Source: Rattus norvegicus
Lineage: Eukaryota; Chordata; Mammalia; Rodentia; Muridae
NCBI RefSeq assembly: GCF_036323735.1
Contig: NC_086029.1
Span: 9,719,816-9,783,815 of the forward strand
Length of the DNA stretch: 64,000 nt
Reading direction: 5' to 3'
A program made the position numbers and the translations under genes. Shown here in pieces: positions 37,609-49,523 of this stretch (its first letter is position 1; every line of letters starts with the position of its first letter). The notes beneath the pieces are model-generated. The model was given only the letters and a program-made list of their open reading frames with translations, did no database searches and was not told the origin of the DNA.

Positions 37609-37978
37609 GAATTCGTTTAGTTCCCAATAGGCCGCAGTTGTAATAAGGGGACTGTTCGGGATATAGAAAAATTTTCACGAATGGAATCAAAATTTCTAGG
37701 CGAATTCAGTGAGTTCCCAATGTGACATGCTTGTATGAGTTTGCTTTTTAATATCGAGCAACATTTTAATGAACGGAATCAAAGTATCATGGTGAATTGA
37801 GTAGGTTCTCAATAGGATTCGCATGTAATAAGCTTGTTATTCAAGATAGAGCAACGTTTTAACGAACTGAAAAACTGTTTCTTTGTGAATTCAGTTAGTT
37901 CCTAGTAGCCTGCTCTTGTAATATGTGTACTTTTAAAGATTTATAAAAATTTGGTGAGCCGAATCTGAGTAACATGGT

Positions 37979-39826
37979 GAATTCGTTTAGTTCCCAATAG
38001 GCCGCAGTTGTAATAAGTGGACTGTTCGGGATATAGAAAAATTTTCACGAATGGAATCAAAATTTCTAGGCGAATTCAGTGAGTTCCCAATGTGACATGC
38101 TTGTATGAGTTTGCTTTTTAATATCGAGCAACATTTTAAGGAACGGAATCCAAGTATCAAGGTGAATTGAGTAGGTTCCCAATAGGATTCGCATGTAATA
38201 AGCTTGTTATTCAAGATAGAGCACCGTTTTAACGAACTGAAACACTGTTTCTTTGTGAATTCAGTTAGTTCCTAGTAGCCTGCTCTTGTAATATGTGTAC
38301 TTTTAAAGATTTATAAAAATTTGGTGAGCCGAATCTGAGTAACATGGTGAATTCGTTTAGTTCCCAATAGGCCGCAGTTGTAATAAGTGGACTGTTCGGG
38401 ATATAGAAAAATTTTCACGAATGGAATCAAAATTTCTAGGCGAATTCAGTGAGTTCCCAATGGGACATGCTTGTATGAGTTTGCTTTTCAATATTGAGCA
38501 ACATTTTAAGGAACGGAATCCCAGTATCATGGTGAATTGAGTAGGTTCCCAATAGGATTCGCATGTAATAAGCTTGTTATTCAAGAAGAGCAACATTTTA
38601 ACGAACTGAAACACTGTTTCTTTGTGAATTCAGTTAGTTCCTAGTAGCCTGCTCTTGTAATATGTGTACTTTTAAAGATTTATAAAAATTTGGTGAGCCG
38701 AATCTGAGTAACATGGTGAATTCGGTTAGTTCCCAGTAGGCCGCAGTTGTAATAAGTGGACTGTTCGGGAAATAGAAAAATTTTCACGAATGGAATCAAA
38801 ATTTCTAGGCGAATTCACTGAGTTCCCAATGGGACATGCTTGTATGAGTTTGCTTTTCATTATCGAGCAACATTTTAAGGAACGGAATCCAAGTATCATG
38901 GTGAATTGAGTAGGTTCCCAATAGGATTCGCATGTAATAAGCTTGTTATTCAAGATAGAGCACCGTTTTAACGAACTGAAACACTGTTTCTTTGTGAATT
39001 CAGTTAGTTCCTAGTAGCCTGCTCTTGTAATATGTGTACTTTTAAAGATTTATAAAAATTTGGTGAGCCGAATCTGAGTAACATGGTGAATTCGTTTAGT
39101 TCCCAATAGGCCGCAGTTGTAATAAGTGGACTGTTCGGGATATAGAAAAATTTTCACGAATGGAATCAAAATTTCTAGGCGAATTCAGTGAGTTCCCAAT
39201 GGGACATGCTTGTATGAGTTTGCTTTTTAATATCGAGCAACATTTTAAGGAACGGAATCCAAGTATCATGGTGAATTGAGTAGGTTCCCAATAGGATTCG
39301 CATGTAATAAGCTTGTTATTCAAGATAGAGCACCGTTTTAACGAACTGAAACACTGTTTCTTTGTGAATTCAGTTAGTTCCTAGTAGCCTGCTCTTGTAA
39401 TATGTGTACTTTTAAAGATTTATAAAAATTTGGTGAGCCGAATCTGAGTAACATGGTGAATTCGTTTAGTTCCCAATAGGCCGCAGTTGTAATAAGTGGA
39501 CTGTTCGGGATATAGAAAAATTTTCACGAATGGAATCAAAATTTCTAGGCGAATTCAGTGAGTTCCCAATGGGACATGCTTGTATGAGTTTGCTTTTCAA
39601 TATTGAGCAACATTTTAAGGAACGGAATCCCAGTATCATGGTGAATTGAGTAGGTTCCCAATAGGATTCGCATGTAATAAGCTTGTTATTCAAGAAGAGC
39701 AACATTTTAACGAACTGAAACACTGTTTCTTTGTGAATTCAGTTAGTTCCTAGTAGCCTGCTCTTGTAATATGTGTACTTTTAAAGATTTATAAAAATTT
39801 GGTGAGCCGAATCTGAGTAACATGGT
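37979..39826 (+). repeat. Local 3-monomer duplication (1109 bp shift)
   Basis: A g-like monomer followed by one carrying the 2 bp deletion CAAGAAGAGCAAC (38584) occurs here. The pair recurs 1109 bp later, with the deletion again at 39693. The same pair is present at 35024-35770 (deletion at 35628), 2955 bp to the left. The short third monomer between the pairs carries GGGAAATAG like class b. Confidence 0.78.
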
Positions 39827-41676
39827 GAATTCGGTTAGTTCCCAATAGGCCGCAGTTGTAATAAGTGGAAAGTTCGGGATATAGAAAAATTTTCACGAAT
39901 GGAATCAAAATTTCTAGGCGAATTCATTGAGTTCCCAATGGGACATGCTTGTATGAGTTTGCTTTTCAATATCGAGCAACATTTTAAGGAACGGAATCCA
40001 AGTATCATGGTGAATTGAGTAGGTTCCCAATAGGATTCCCGTGTAATAAGCTTGTTATTCAAGATAGAGCAACGTTTTAACGAACTGAAACACTGTTTCT
40101 TTGTGAATTCAGTTAGTTCCTAGTAGCCTGCTCTTGTAATATGTGTACTTTTAAAGATTTATAAAAATTTGGTGAGCCGAATCTGAGTAACATGGTGAAT
40201 TCGGTTAGTTCCCAATAGGCCGCAGTAGTAATAAGTGGACTGTTCGGGAAATAGAAAAATTTTCACGAATGGAATCAAAATTTCTAGGCGAATTCACTGA
40301 GTTCCCAATGGGACATGCTTGTATGAGTTTGCTTTTCAATATCGAGCAACATTTTAAGGAACGGAATCCAAGTATCATGGTGAATTGAGTAGGTTCCCAG
40401 TAGGATTCGCATGTAATAAGCTTGTTATTCAAGATAGAGCAACGTTTTAACGAACTGAAACACTGTTTCTTTGTGAATTCAGTTAGTTCCTAGTAGCCTG
40501 CTCTTGTAATATGTGTACTTTTAAAGATTTATAAAAATTTGGTGAGCCGAATCTGAGTAACAAGGTGAATTCGGTTAGTTCCCAATAGGCCGCAGTAGTA
40601 ATAAGTGGACTGTTCGGGATATAGAAAAATTTTCACGAATGGAATCAAAATTTCTAGGCTAATTCATTGAGTTCCCAATGGGACATGCTTGTATGAGTTT
40701 GCTTTTCAATATCGAGCAACATTTTAAGGAACGGAATCCAAGTATCATGGTGAATTGAGTAGGTTCCAAAGAGGATTCCCGTGTAATAAGCTTGTTATTC
40801 AAGATAGAGCAACGTTTTAACGAACTGAAACACGGTTTCTTTGAGAATTCAGTTAGTTCCTAGTAGCCTGCTCTTGTAATATGTGTACTTTTAAAGATTT
40901 ATAAAAATTTGGTGAGCCGAATCTGAGTAACATGGTGAATTCGGTTAGTTCCCAATAGGCCGCAGTAGTAATAAGTGGACTGTTCGGGATATAGAAAAAT
41001 TTTCACGAATGGAATCAAAATTTCTAGGCGAATTCAGTGAGTTCCCAATGGGACATGCTTGTATGAGTTTGCTTTTCAATATCGAGCAACATTTTAAGGA
41101 ACGGAAATCAAGTATCATGGTGAATTGAGTAGGTTCCCGATAGGATTCGCATGTAATAAGCTTGTTATTCAAGATAGAGCAACGTTTTAACGAACTGAAA
41201 CACTGTTTCTTTGTGAATTCAGTTAGTTCCTAGTAGCCTGCTCTTGTAATATGTGTACTTTTAAAGATTTATAAAAATTTGGTGAGCCGAATCTGAGTAA
41301 CATGCTGAATTCATTTAGTTCTCAATAGTCGGCAGTAGTAATAAGTGGACTGTTCGGGATATAGAAAAATTTTCACGAATGGAATCAAAATTTCTAGGCG
41401 AATTCAGTGAGTTCCCAATGGGACATGCTTGTATGAGTTTGCTTTTCAATATCGAGCAACATTTTAAGGAACGGAATCCAAGTATCATGGTGAATTGAGT
41501 AGGTTCCCAATAGGATTCGCATGTATTAAGCTTGTTATTCAAGATAGAGCAACGTTTTAACGAACTGAAACACTGTTTCTTTGTGAATTCAGTTAGTCCC
41601 TAGTAGCCTGCTCTTGTAATATGTGTACTTTTAAAGATTTATAAAAATTTGGTGAGCCGAATCTGAGTAACATGGT
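39827..41676 (+). repeat. Block 5 run c-d-e/I-J-K (S4-phased)
   Basis: Order and marks: c (GGAAAGTTCGGG at 39867), d (GGGAAATAG and CCCAGTAGG), e-like (GGCTAATTCATTGAG at 40658, here with CCCGTG as in block 3 class I), J-like (CCCGATAGG) and K-like (TTCTCAATAGTCGGCAGTAG, GTATTAAGC). The run joins the c-d-e order of block 4 with the I-J-K order of block 3, which suggests that I and e are the same ancestral monomer. Confidence 0.75.
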
Positions 41677-42416
41677 GAATTCTGTCAGTTCCCAATAGGC
41701 CGCAGTAGTAATAAGTGGACTGTTCGGGATATAGAAAAATTTTCACGAATGGAATCAAAATTTCTAGGCGAATTCAGTGAGTTCCCAATGGGACATGCTT
41801 GTATGAGTTTGCTTTTCAATATCGAGCAACATTTGAAGGATCGGAATCCCAGTATCATGGTGAATTGAGTAGGTTCCCATTAGGATTCGCATGTAATAAG
41901 CTTGTTATTCAAGATAGAGCAACGTTTTAACGAACTGAAACACTGTTTCTTTGTGAATTCAGTTAGTTCCTAGTAGCCTGGTCTTGTAATATGTGTACTT
42001 TTAAAGATTTATAAAAATTTGGTGAGCCGAATCTGAATAAAATGGTGAATTCGGTTAGTTCCCAATAGGCCGCAGTAGTAATAAGTGGACTGTTCGGGAT
42101 ATAGAAAAATTTTCACGAATGGAATCAAAATTTCTAGGTGATTTCAGTGAGTTCCCAATGGGACATGCTTGTATGAGTTTGCTTTTCAATATCGAGCAAC
42201 ATTTTAAGGAACGGAATCCAAGTATCATGGTGAATTGAGTAGGTTCCCAATAGGATTCGCGTGTAATAAGCTTGTTATTCAAGATAGAGCAAGGTTTTAA
42301 CGAACTGAACCACTGTTTCTTTGTGAATTCAGTTAGTTCCTAGTAGCCTGCTCTTGTAATATGTGTACTTTTAAAGATTTATAAAAATTTGGTGAGCCGA
42401 ATCTGAGTAACATGGT

Positions 42417-44633
42417 GAATTCGGTTAGTTCCCAATAGGCCGCAGTAGTTATAAGTGGACTGTTCGGGATATAGAAAAATTTTCACGAATGGAATCAAAA
42501 TTTCTAGGCGAATTCACTGAGTTCCCAATGGGACATGCTTGTATGAGTTTGCTTTTCAATATCGAGCAACATTTTAAGGAACGGAATCCAAGTATCATGG
42601 TGAATTGAGTAGGTTCCCAATAGGATTCGCGTGTAATAAGCTTGTTATTCAAGATAGAGCAACGTTTTAACGAACTGAAACACGGTTTCTTTGAGAATTC
42701 AGTTAGTTCCTAGTAGCCTGCTCTTGTAATATGTGTACTTTTAAAGATTTATAAAAATTTGGTGAGCCGAATCTGAGTAACATGGTGAATTCGGTTAGTT
42801 CCCAATAGGCCGCAGTAGTAATAAGTGGACTGTTCGGGATATAGAAAAATTTTCACGAATGGAATCAAAATTTCTAGGCGAATTCAGTGAGTTCCCAATG
42901 GGACATGCTTGTATGAGTTTGCTTTTCAATATCGAGCAACATTTTAAGGAACGGAATCCAAGTATCATGGTGAATTGAGTAGGTTCCCGATAGGATTCGC
43001 ATGTAATAAGCTTGTTATTCAAGATAGAGCAACGTTTTAACGAACTGAAACACGGTTTCTTTGTGAATTCAGTTAGTTCCTAGTAGCCTGCTCTTGTAAT
43101 ATGTGTACTTTTACAGATTTATAAAAATTTGGTGAGCCGAATCTGAGTAACATGCTGAATTCAGTTAGTTCTCAATAGTCGGCTGTAGTAATAAGTGGAC
43201 TGTTCGGGATATAGAAAAATTTTCACGAATGGAATCAAAATTTCTAGGCGAATTCAGTGAGTTCCCAATGTGACATGCTTGTATGAGTTTGATTTTAATA
43301 TCGAGCAACATTTTAAGGAACGGAATCCAAGTATCATGGTGAATTGAGTAGGTTCCCAATAGGATTCGCATGTTAAAAGCTTGTTATTCAAGATAGAGCA
43401 CCGTTTTAACGAACTGAAACACTGTTTCTTTGTGAATTCAGTTAGTTCCTAGTAGCCTGCTCTTGTAATATGTGTACTTTTAAAGATTTATAAAAATTTG
43501 GTGAGCCGAATCTGAGTAATATGGTGAATTCGTTTAGTTCCCAATAGGCCGCAGTTGTAATAAGTGGACTGTTCGGGATATAGAAAAATTTTCACGAATG
43601 GAATCAAAATTTCTAGGCGAATTCACTGAGTTCCCAATGGGACATGCTTGTATGAGTTTGCTTTTCAATATCGAGCAACATTTTAAGGAACGGAATCCAA
43701 GTATCATGGTGAATTGAGTAGGTTCCCAATAGGATTCGCGTGTAATAAGCTTGTTATTCAAGATAGAGCAACGTTTTAACGAACTGAAGCACTGTTTCTT
43801 TGTGAATTCAGTTAGTTCCTAGTAGCCTGCTCTTGTAATATGTGTACTTTTAAAGATTTATAAAAATTTGGTGAGCCGAATCTGAGTAACATGGTGAATT
43901 CGGTTAGTTCCCAATTGGCCGCAGTAGTAATAAGTGGACTGTTCGGGATATAGAAAAATTTTCACGAATGGAATCAAAATTTCTAGGCGAATTCAGTGAG
44001 TTCCTAATGGGACATGCTTGTATGAGTTGCTTTTCATTATCGAGCAACATTTTAAGGAACGGAATCCAAGTATCATGGTGAATTGAGTAGGTTCCCAATA
44101 GGATTCACATGTAATAAGCTTGTTATTCAAGATAGAGCAAAGTTTTAATGAACTGAAACACTGTTTCGTTGTGAATTCAGTTAGTTCCTAGTAGCCTGCT
44201 CTTGTAATATGTGTACTTTTAAAGATTTATAAAAATTTGGTGAGCCGAATCTGAGTAACATGGTGAATTCGGTTAGTTCCCAATAGGCCGCAGTAGTAAT
44301 AAGTGGACTGTTCGGGATATAGAAAATTTTCACGAATGGAAACAAAATTTCTAGGCGAATTCAGTGAGTTCCCAATGGGACATGCTTGTATGAGTTTGCT
44401 TTTCAATATCGAGCAACATTTTCAGGAACGGAATCCCAGTATCATGGTGAATTGAGTAGGTTCCCTATAGGATTCGCATGTAATAAGCTTGTTATTCAAG
44501 ATAGAGCAACGTTTTAACGAACTGAAACACTGTTTCTTTGTGAATTCAGTTAGTTCCTAGTAGCCTGCTCTTGTAATATGTGTACTTTTAAAGATTTATA
44601 AAAATTTGGTGAGCCGAATCTGAGTAACATGGT
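42417..44633 (+). repeat. Block 5 run H-C-D-E-F-G (S4-phased, 6 monomers)
   Basis: Six consecutive monomers carry the marks of block 2 in its order: H (CACTGAG, GCGTG, CACGGTTTCTTTGAGAA), C (CCCGATAGG), D (TCTCAATAGTCGGCTGTAG at 43171, GTGACATGC), E (GTTTAGTTCCC, GAAGCACTG at 43787), F (CCAATTGGCC at 43911, GAGTTGCTT, TTTCGTTG) and G (GAAAATTTTC with GGAAACAAAATTTC). It lies about 27 kb from block 2 and has its own base changes, for example CACGAATGG in place of CAAGAATGG in F, so it is not a recent copy. Confidence 0.8.
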
Positions 44634-45095
44634 GAATTCGGTTAGTTCCCAATAGGCCGCAGTAGTAATAAGTGGACTGTTCGGGATATAGAAAATTTTC
44701 ACGAATGGAATCAAAATTTCTAGGTGATTTCAGTGAGTTCCCAATGGGACATGCTTGTATGAGTTTGCTTTTCAATATCCAGCAACATTTTAAAGAACGG
44801 AATTCAAGTATTATGGTGAATTGAGTAGTTTCCCAATAGGATTCCCATGTAATAAGCTTGTTATTCAAGATAGAGCAACGTTTTAACGTTCTGAAACACG
44901 GTTTCTTTGAGAATTCAGTTAGTTCCTAGTAGCCTGCTCTTGTAATATGTGTACTTTTAAAGATTTATAAAAATTTGGTGAGCCGAATCTGAGTAACATG
45001 GTGAATTCGGTTAGTTCCCAATAGGCCGCAGTAGTAATAAGTGGACTGTTCGGGATATAGAAAAATTTTCACGAATGGAATCAAAATTTCTAGGC

Positions 45096-47309
45096 GAATT
45101 CAGTGAGTTCCCAATGGGACATGCTTGTATGAGTTTGCTTTTCAATATCGAGCAACATTTTAAGGAACGGAATCCAAGTATCATGGTGAATTGAGTAGGT
45201 TCCCGATAGGATTCGAATGTAATAAGCTTGTTATTCAAGATAGAGCAACGTTTTAACGAACTGAAACACTGTTTCTTTGTGAATTCAGTTAGTTCCTAGT
45301 AGCCTGGTCTTGTAATATGTGTACTTTTAAATTTATAAAAATTTGGTGAGCCGAATCTGAGTAACATGGTGATTTCGGTTAGTTCCCAATAGGCCGCAGT
45401 AGTAATAAGTGGACTGTTCGGGATATAGAAAAATTTTCACGAATGGAATCAAAATTTCTAGGTGATTTCAGTGAGTTCCCAATGGGACATGCTTGTATGA
45501 GTTTGCTTTTCAATATCGAGCAACATTTTAAGGAACGGAATCCAAGTATCATGGTGAATTGAGTAGGTTCCCAATAGGATTCACATGTAACAAGCTTGTT
45601 ATTCAAGATAGAGCAAAGTTTTAATGAACTGAAACACTGTTTCTTTGTGAATTCCGTTAGTTCCTAGTAGCCTGCTCTTGTAATATGTGTACTTTTAAAG
45701 ATTTATAAAAATTTGGTGAGCCGAATCTGAGTAACATGGTGAATTCGGTTAGTTCCCAATAGGCCGCAGTAGTAATAAGTGGACTGTTCGGGATATAGAA
45801 AATTTTCACGAATGGAATCAAAATTTCTAGGCGAATTCAGTGAGTTCCCAATGGGACATGCTTGTATGAGTTTGCTTTTCAATATTGAGCAACATTTTAA
45901 GGAACGGAATCCCAGTATCATGGTGAATTGAGTAGGTTCCCAATAGGATTCGCATGTAATAAGCTTGTTATTCAAGATAGAGCAACGTTTTAACGAACTG
46001 AAACACTGTTTCTTTGTGAATTCAGTTAGTTCCTAGTAGCCTTCTCTTGTAATATGTGTACTTTTAAAGATTTATAAAAATTTGGTGAGCCGAATCTGAG
46101 TAACATGGTGAATTCGGTTAGTTCCCAATAGGCCGCAGTAGTAATAAGTGGACTGTTCGGGATATAGAAAAATTTTCACGAATGGAATCAAAATTTCTAG
46201 GCGAATTCAGTGAGTTCCCAATGGGACATGCTTGTATGAGTTTGCTTTTCATTATCGAGCAACATTTTAAGGAACGGAATCCAAGTATCATGGTGAATTG
46301 AGTAGGTTCCCAATAGGATTCGCATGTAATAAGCTTGTTATTCAAGATAGAGCACCGTCTTAACGAACTGAAACACTGTTTCTTTGTGAATTCAGTTAGT
46401 TCCTAGTAGCCTGCTCTTGTAATATGTGTACTTTTAAAGATTTATAAAAATTTGGTGAGCCGAATCTGAGTAACATGGTGAATTCGGTTAGTTCCCAATA
46501 GGCCGCAGTAGTAATAAGTGGACTGTTCGGGATATAGAAAATTTTCACGAATGGAATCAAAATTTCTAGGCGAATTCAGTGAGTTCCCAATGGGACATGC
46601 TTGTATGAGTTTGCTTTTCAGTATCGAGCAACATTTTAATGAACGGAATCAAAGTATCATGGTGAATTGAGTAAGTTCCCAATAGGATTCGCATGTAATA
46701 AGCATGTTATTCAAGATAGAGCAACTTTTTAACGAACTGAAACACTGTTTCTTTGTGAATTCAGTTAGTTCCTAGTAGCCTGCTCTTGTAATATGTGTAC
46801 TTTTAAAGATTTATAAAAATTTGGTGACCCGAATCTGAGTAACATGGTGAATTCGGTTAGTTCCCAATAGGCCGCAGTAGTAATAAGTGGACTGTTAGGG
46901 ATATAGAAAATTTTCACAAATGGAATCAAAATTTCTAGGCGAATTCAGTGAGTTCCCAATGGGACATGCTTGTATGAGTTTGCTTTTCAATATCGAGCAA
47001 CATTTTAAGGAACGGAATCAAAGTATCATGGTGAATTGAGTAGGTTCCCAATAGGATTCCCATGTAATAAGCTTGTTATTCAAGATAGAGCACCGTTTTA
47101 ACGAAGTAAACACTGTTTCTTTGTGAATTCAGTTAGTTCCTAGTAGCCTGCTCTTGTAATATGTGTACTTTTAAAGATTTATAAAAATTTGGTGAGCCGA
47201 ATCTGAGTAACATGGTGAATTCGGTTAGTTCCCAATAGGCCGCAGTAGTAATAAGTGGACTGTTCGGGATATAGAAAAATTTTCACGAATGGAATCAAAA
47301 TTTCTAGGC
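45096..47309 (+). repeat. Block 6, 6-mer HOR copy 1 (2214 bp)
   Basis: Marked by a 4 bp loss in S3, ACTTTTAAATTTATAAAA (45322), found nowhere else in the window except in its sister copy. Other marks are GATTTCGGTTAG at 45371, GTAACAAGC, GAATTCCGTTAG at 45651, TTTCAGTATC (46617) and the 1 bp loss GAAGTAAACACTG (47103). Confidence 0.88.
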
Positions 47310-49523
47310 GAATTCAGTGAGTTCCCAATGGGACATGCTTGTATGAGTTTGCTTTTCAATATCGAGCAACATTTTAAGGAACGGAATCCAAGTATCATGG
47401 TGAATTGAGTAGGTTCCCGATAGGATTCGCATGTAATAAGCTTGTTATTCAAGATAGAGCAACGTTTTAACGAACTGAAACACTGTTTCTTTGTGAATTC
47501 AGTTAGTTCCTAGTAGCCTGGTCTTGTAATATGTGTACTTTTAAATTTATAAAAATTTGGTGAGCCGAATCTGAGTAACATGGTGATTTCGGTTAGTTCC
47601 CAATAGGCCGCAGTAGTAATAAGTGGACTGTTCGGGATATAGAAAAATTTTCACGAATGGAATCAAAATTTCTAGGTGATTTCAGTGAGTTCCCAATGGG
47701 ACATGCTTGTATGAGTTTGCTTTTCAATATCGAGCAACATTTTAAGGAACGGAATCCAAGTATCATGGTGAATTGAGTAGGTTCCCAATAGGATTCACAT
47801 GTAACAAGCTTGTTATTCAAGATAGAGCAAAGTTTTAATGAACTGAAACACTGTTTCTTTGTGAATTCCGTTAGTTCCTAGTAGCCTGCTCTTGTAATAT
47901 GTGTACTTTTAAAGATTTATAAAAATTTGGTGAGCCGAATCTGAGTAACATGGTGAATTCGGTTAGTTCCCAATAGGCCGCAGTAGTAATAAGTGGACTG
48001 TTCGGGATATAGAAAATTTTCACGAATGGAATCAAAATTTCTAGGCGAATTCAGTGAGTTCCCAATGGGACATGCTTGTATGAGTTTGCTTTTCAATATT
48101 GAGCAACATTTTAAGGAACGGAATCCCAGTATCATGGTGAATTGAGTAGGTTCCCAATAGGATTCGCATGTAATAAGCTTGTTATTCAAGATAGAGCAAC
48201 GTTTTAACGAACTGAAACACTGTTTCTTTGTGAATTCAGTTAGTTCCTAGTAGCCTTCTCTTGTAATATGTGTACTTTTAAAGATTTATAAAAATTTGGT
48301 GAGCCGAATCTGAGTAACATGGTGAATTCGGTTAGTTCCCAATAGGCCGCAGTAGTAATAAGTGGACTGTTCGGGATATAGAAAAATTTTCACGAATGGA
48401 ATCAAAATTTCTAGGCGAATTCAGTGAGTTCCCAATGGGACATGCTTGTATGAGTTTGCTTTTCATTATCGAGCAACATTTTAAGGAACGGAATCCAAGT
48501 ATCATGGTGAATTGAGTAGGTTCCCAATAGGATTCGCATGTAATAAGCTTGTTATTCAAGATAGAGCACCGTTTTAACGAACTGAAACACTGTTTCTTTG
48601 TGAATTTAGTTAGTTCCTAGTAGCCTGCTCTTGTAATATGTGTACTTTTAAAGATTTATAAAAATTTGGTGAGCCGAATCTGAGTAACATGGTGAATTCG
48701 GTTAGTTCCCAATAGGCCGCAGTAGTAATAAGTGGACTGTTCGGGATATAGAAAATTTTCACGAATGGAATCAAAATTTCTAGGCGAATTCAGTGAGTTC
48801 CCAATGGGACATGCTTGTATGAGTTTGCTTTTCAGTATCGAGCAACATTTTAATGAACGGAATCAAAGTATCATGGTGAATTGAGTAAGTTCCCAATAGG
48901 ATTCGCATGTAATAAGCATGTTATTCAAGATAGAGCAACTTTTTAACGAACTGAAACACTGTTTCTTTGTGAATTCAGTTAGTTCCTAGTAGCCTGCTCT
49001 TGTAATATGTGTACTTTTAAAGATTTATAAAAATTTGGTGACCCGAATCTGAGTAACATGGTGAATTCGGTTAGTTCCCAATAGGCCGCAGTAGTAATAA
49101 GTGGACTGTTCGGGATATAGAAAATTTTCACAAATGGAATCAAAATTTCTAGGCGAATTCAGTGAGTTCCCAATGGGACATGCTTGTATGAGTTTGCTTT
49201 TCAATATCGAGCAACATTTTAAGGAACGGAATCCAAGTATCATGGTGAATTGAGTAGGTTCCCAATAGGATTCCCATGTAATAAGCTTGTTATTCAAGAT
49301 AGAGCACCGTTTTAACGAAGTAAACACTGTTTCTTTGTGAATTCAGTTAGTTCCTAGTAGCCTGCTCTTGTAATATGTGTACTTTTAAAGATTTATAAAA
49401 ATTTGGTGAGCCGAATCTGAGTAACATGGTGAATTCGGTTAGTTCCCAATAGGCCGCAGTAGTAATAAGTGGACTGTTCGGGATATAGAAAAATTTTCAC
49501 GGATGGAATCAAAATTTCTAGGC
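47310..49523 (+). repeat. Block 6, 6-mer HOR copy 2 (2214 bp)
   Basis: Follows copy 1 at exactly 2214 bp with every private mark, including the 4 bp S3 loss (47536). Differences noticed: GTCTTAACG against GTTTTAACG (46358/48572), GTTAGGG against GTTCGGG (46895/49109), AATCAAAG against AATCCAAG (about 47019/49233), and AATTTAG against AATTCAG in S3 (48604/46390). Confidence 0.88.

Larger units (their letters stand above)
35401..45095 (+). repeat. Block 5: mosaic monomers without one dominant HOR
   Basis: About 26 monomers. Spacing stays 369-370 bp, but no 6-12 monomer period runs through the block. Private single-copy variants are more frequent than elsewhere, for example GGTTCATAATAGG (36327), AACATTTGAAGGATCGG (41830), GTTCCCTATAGG (44461) and TATCCAGC (44777). 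Short runs match, in order, classes amplified in the flanking blocks; these runs are listed separately. The block reads as an older or less homogenised part of the array. Confidence 0.8.

Noticed and set aside
35401..45095. Mobile element or foreign insertion as the cause of the irregular block 5
   Set aside because: Monomer spacing and orientation are unbroken, and all sequence is satellite. There are no terminal repeats or target-site duplications.
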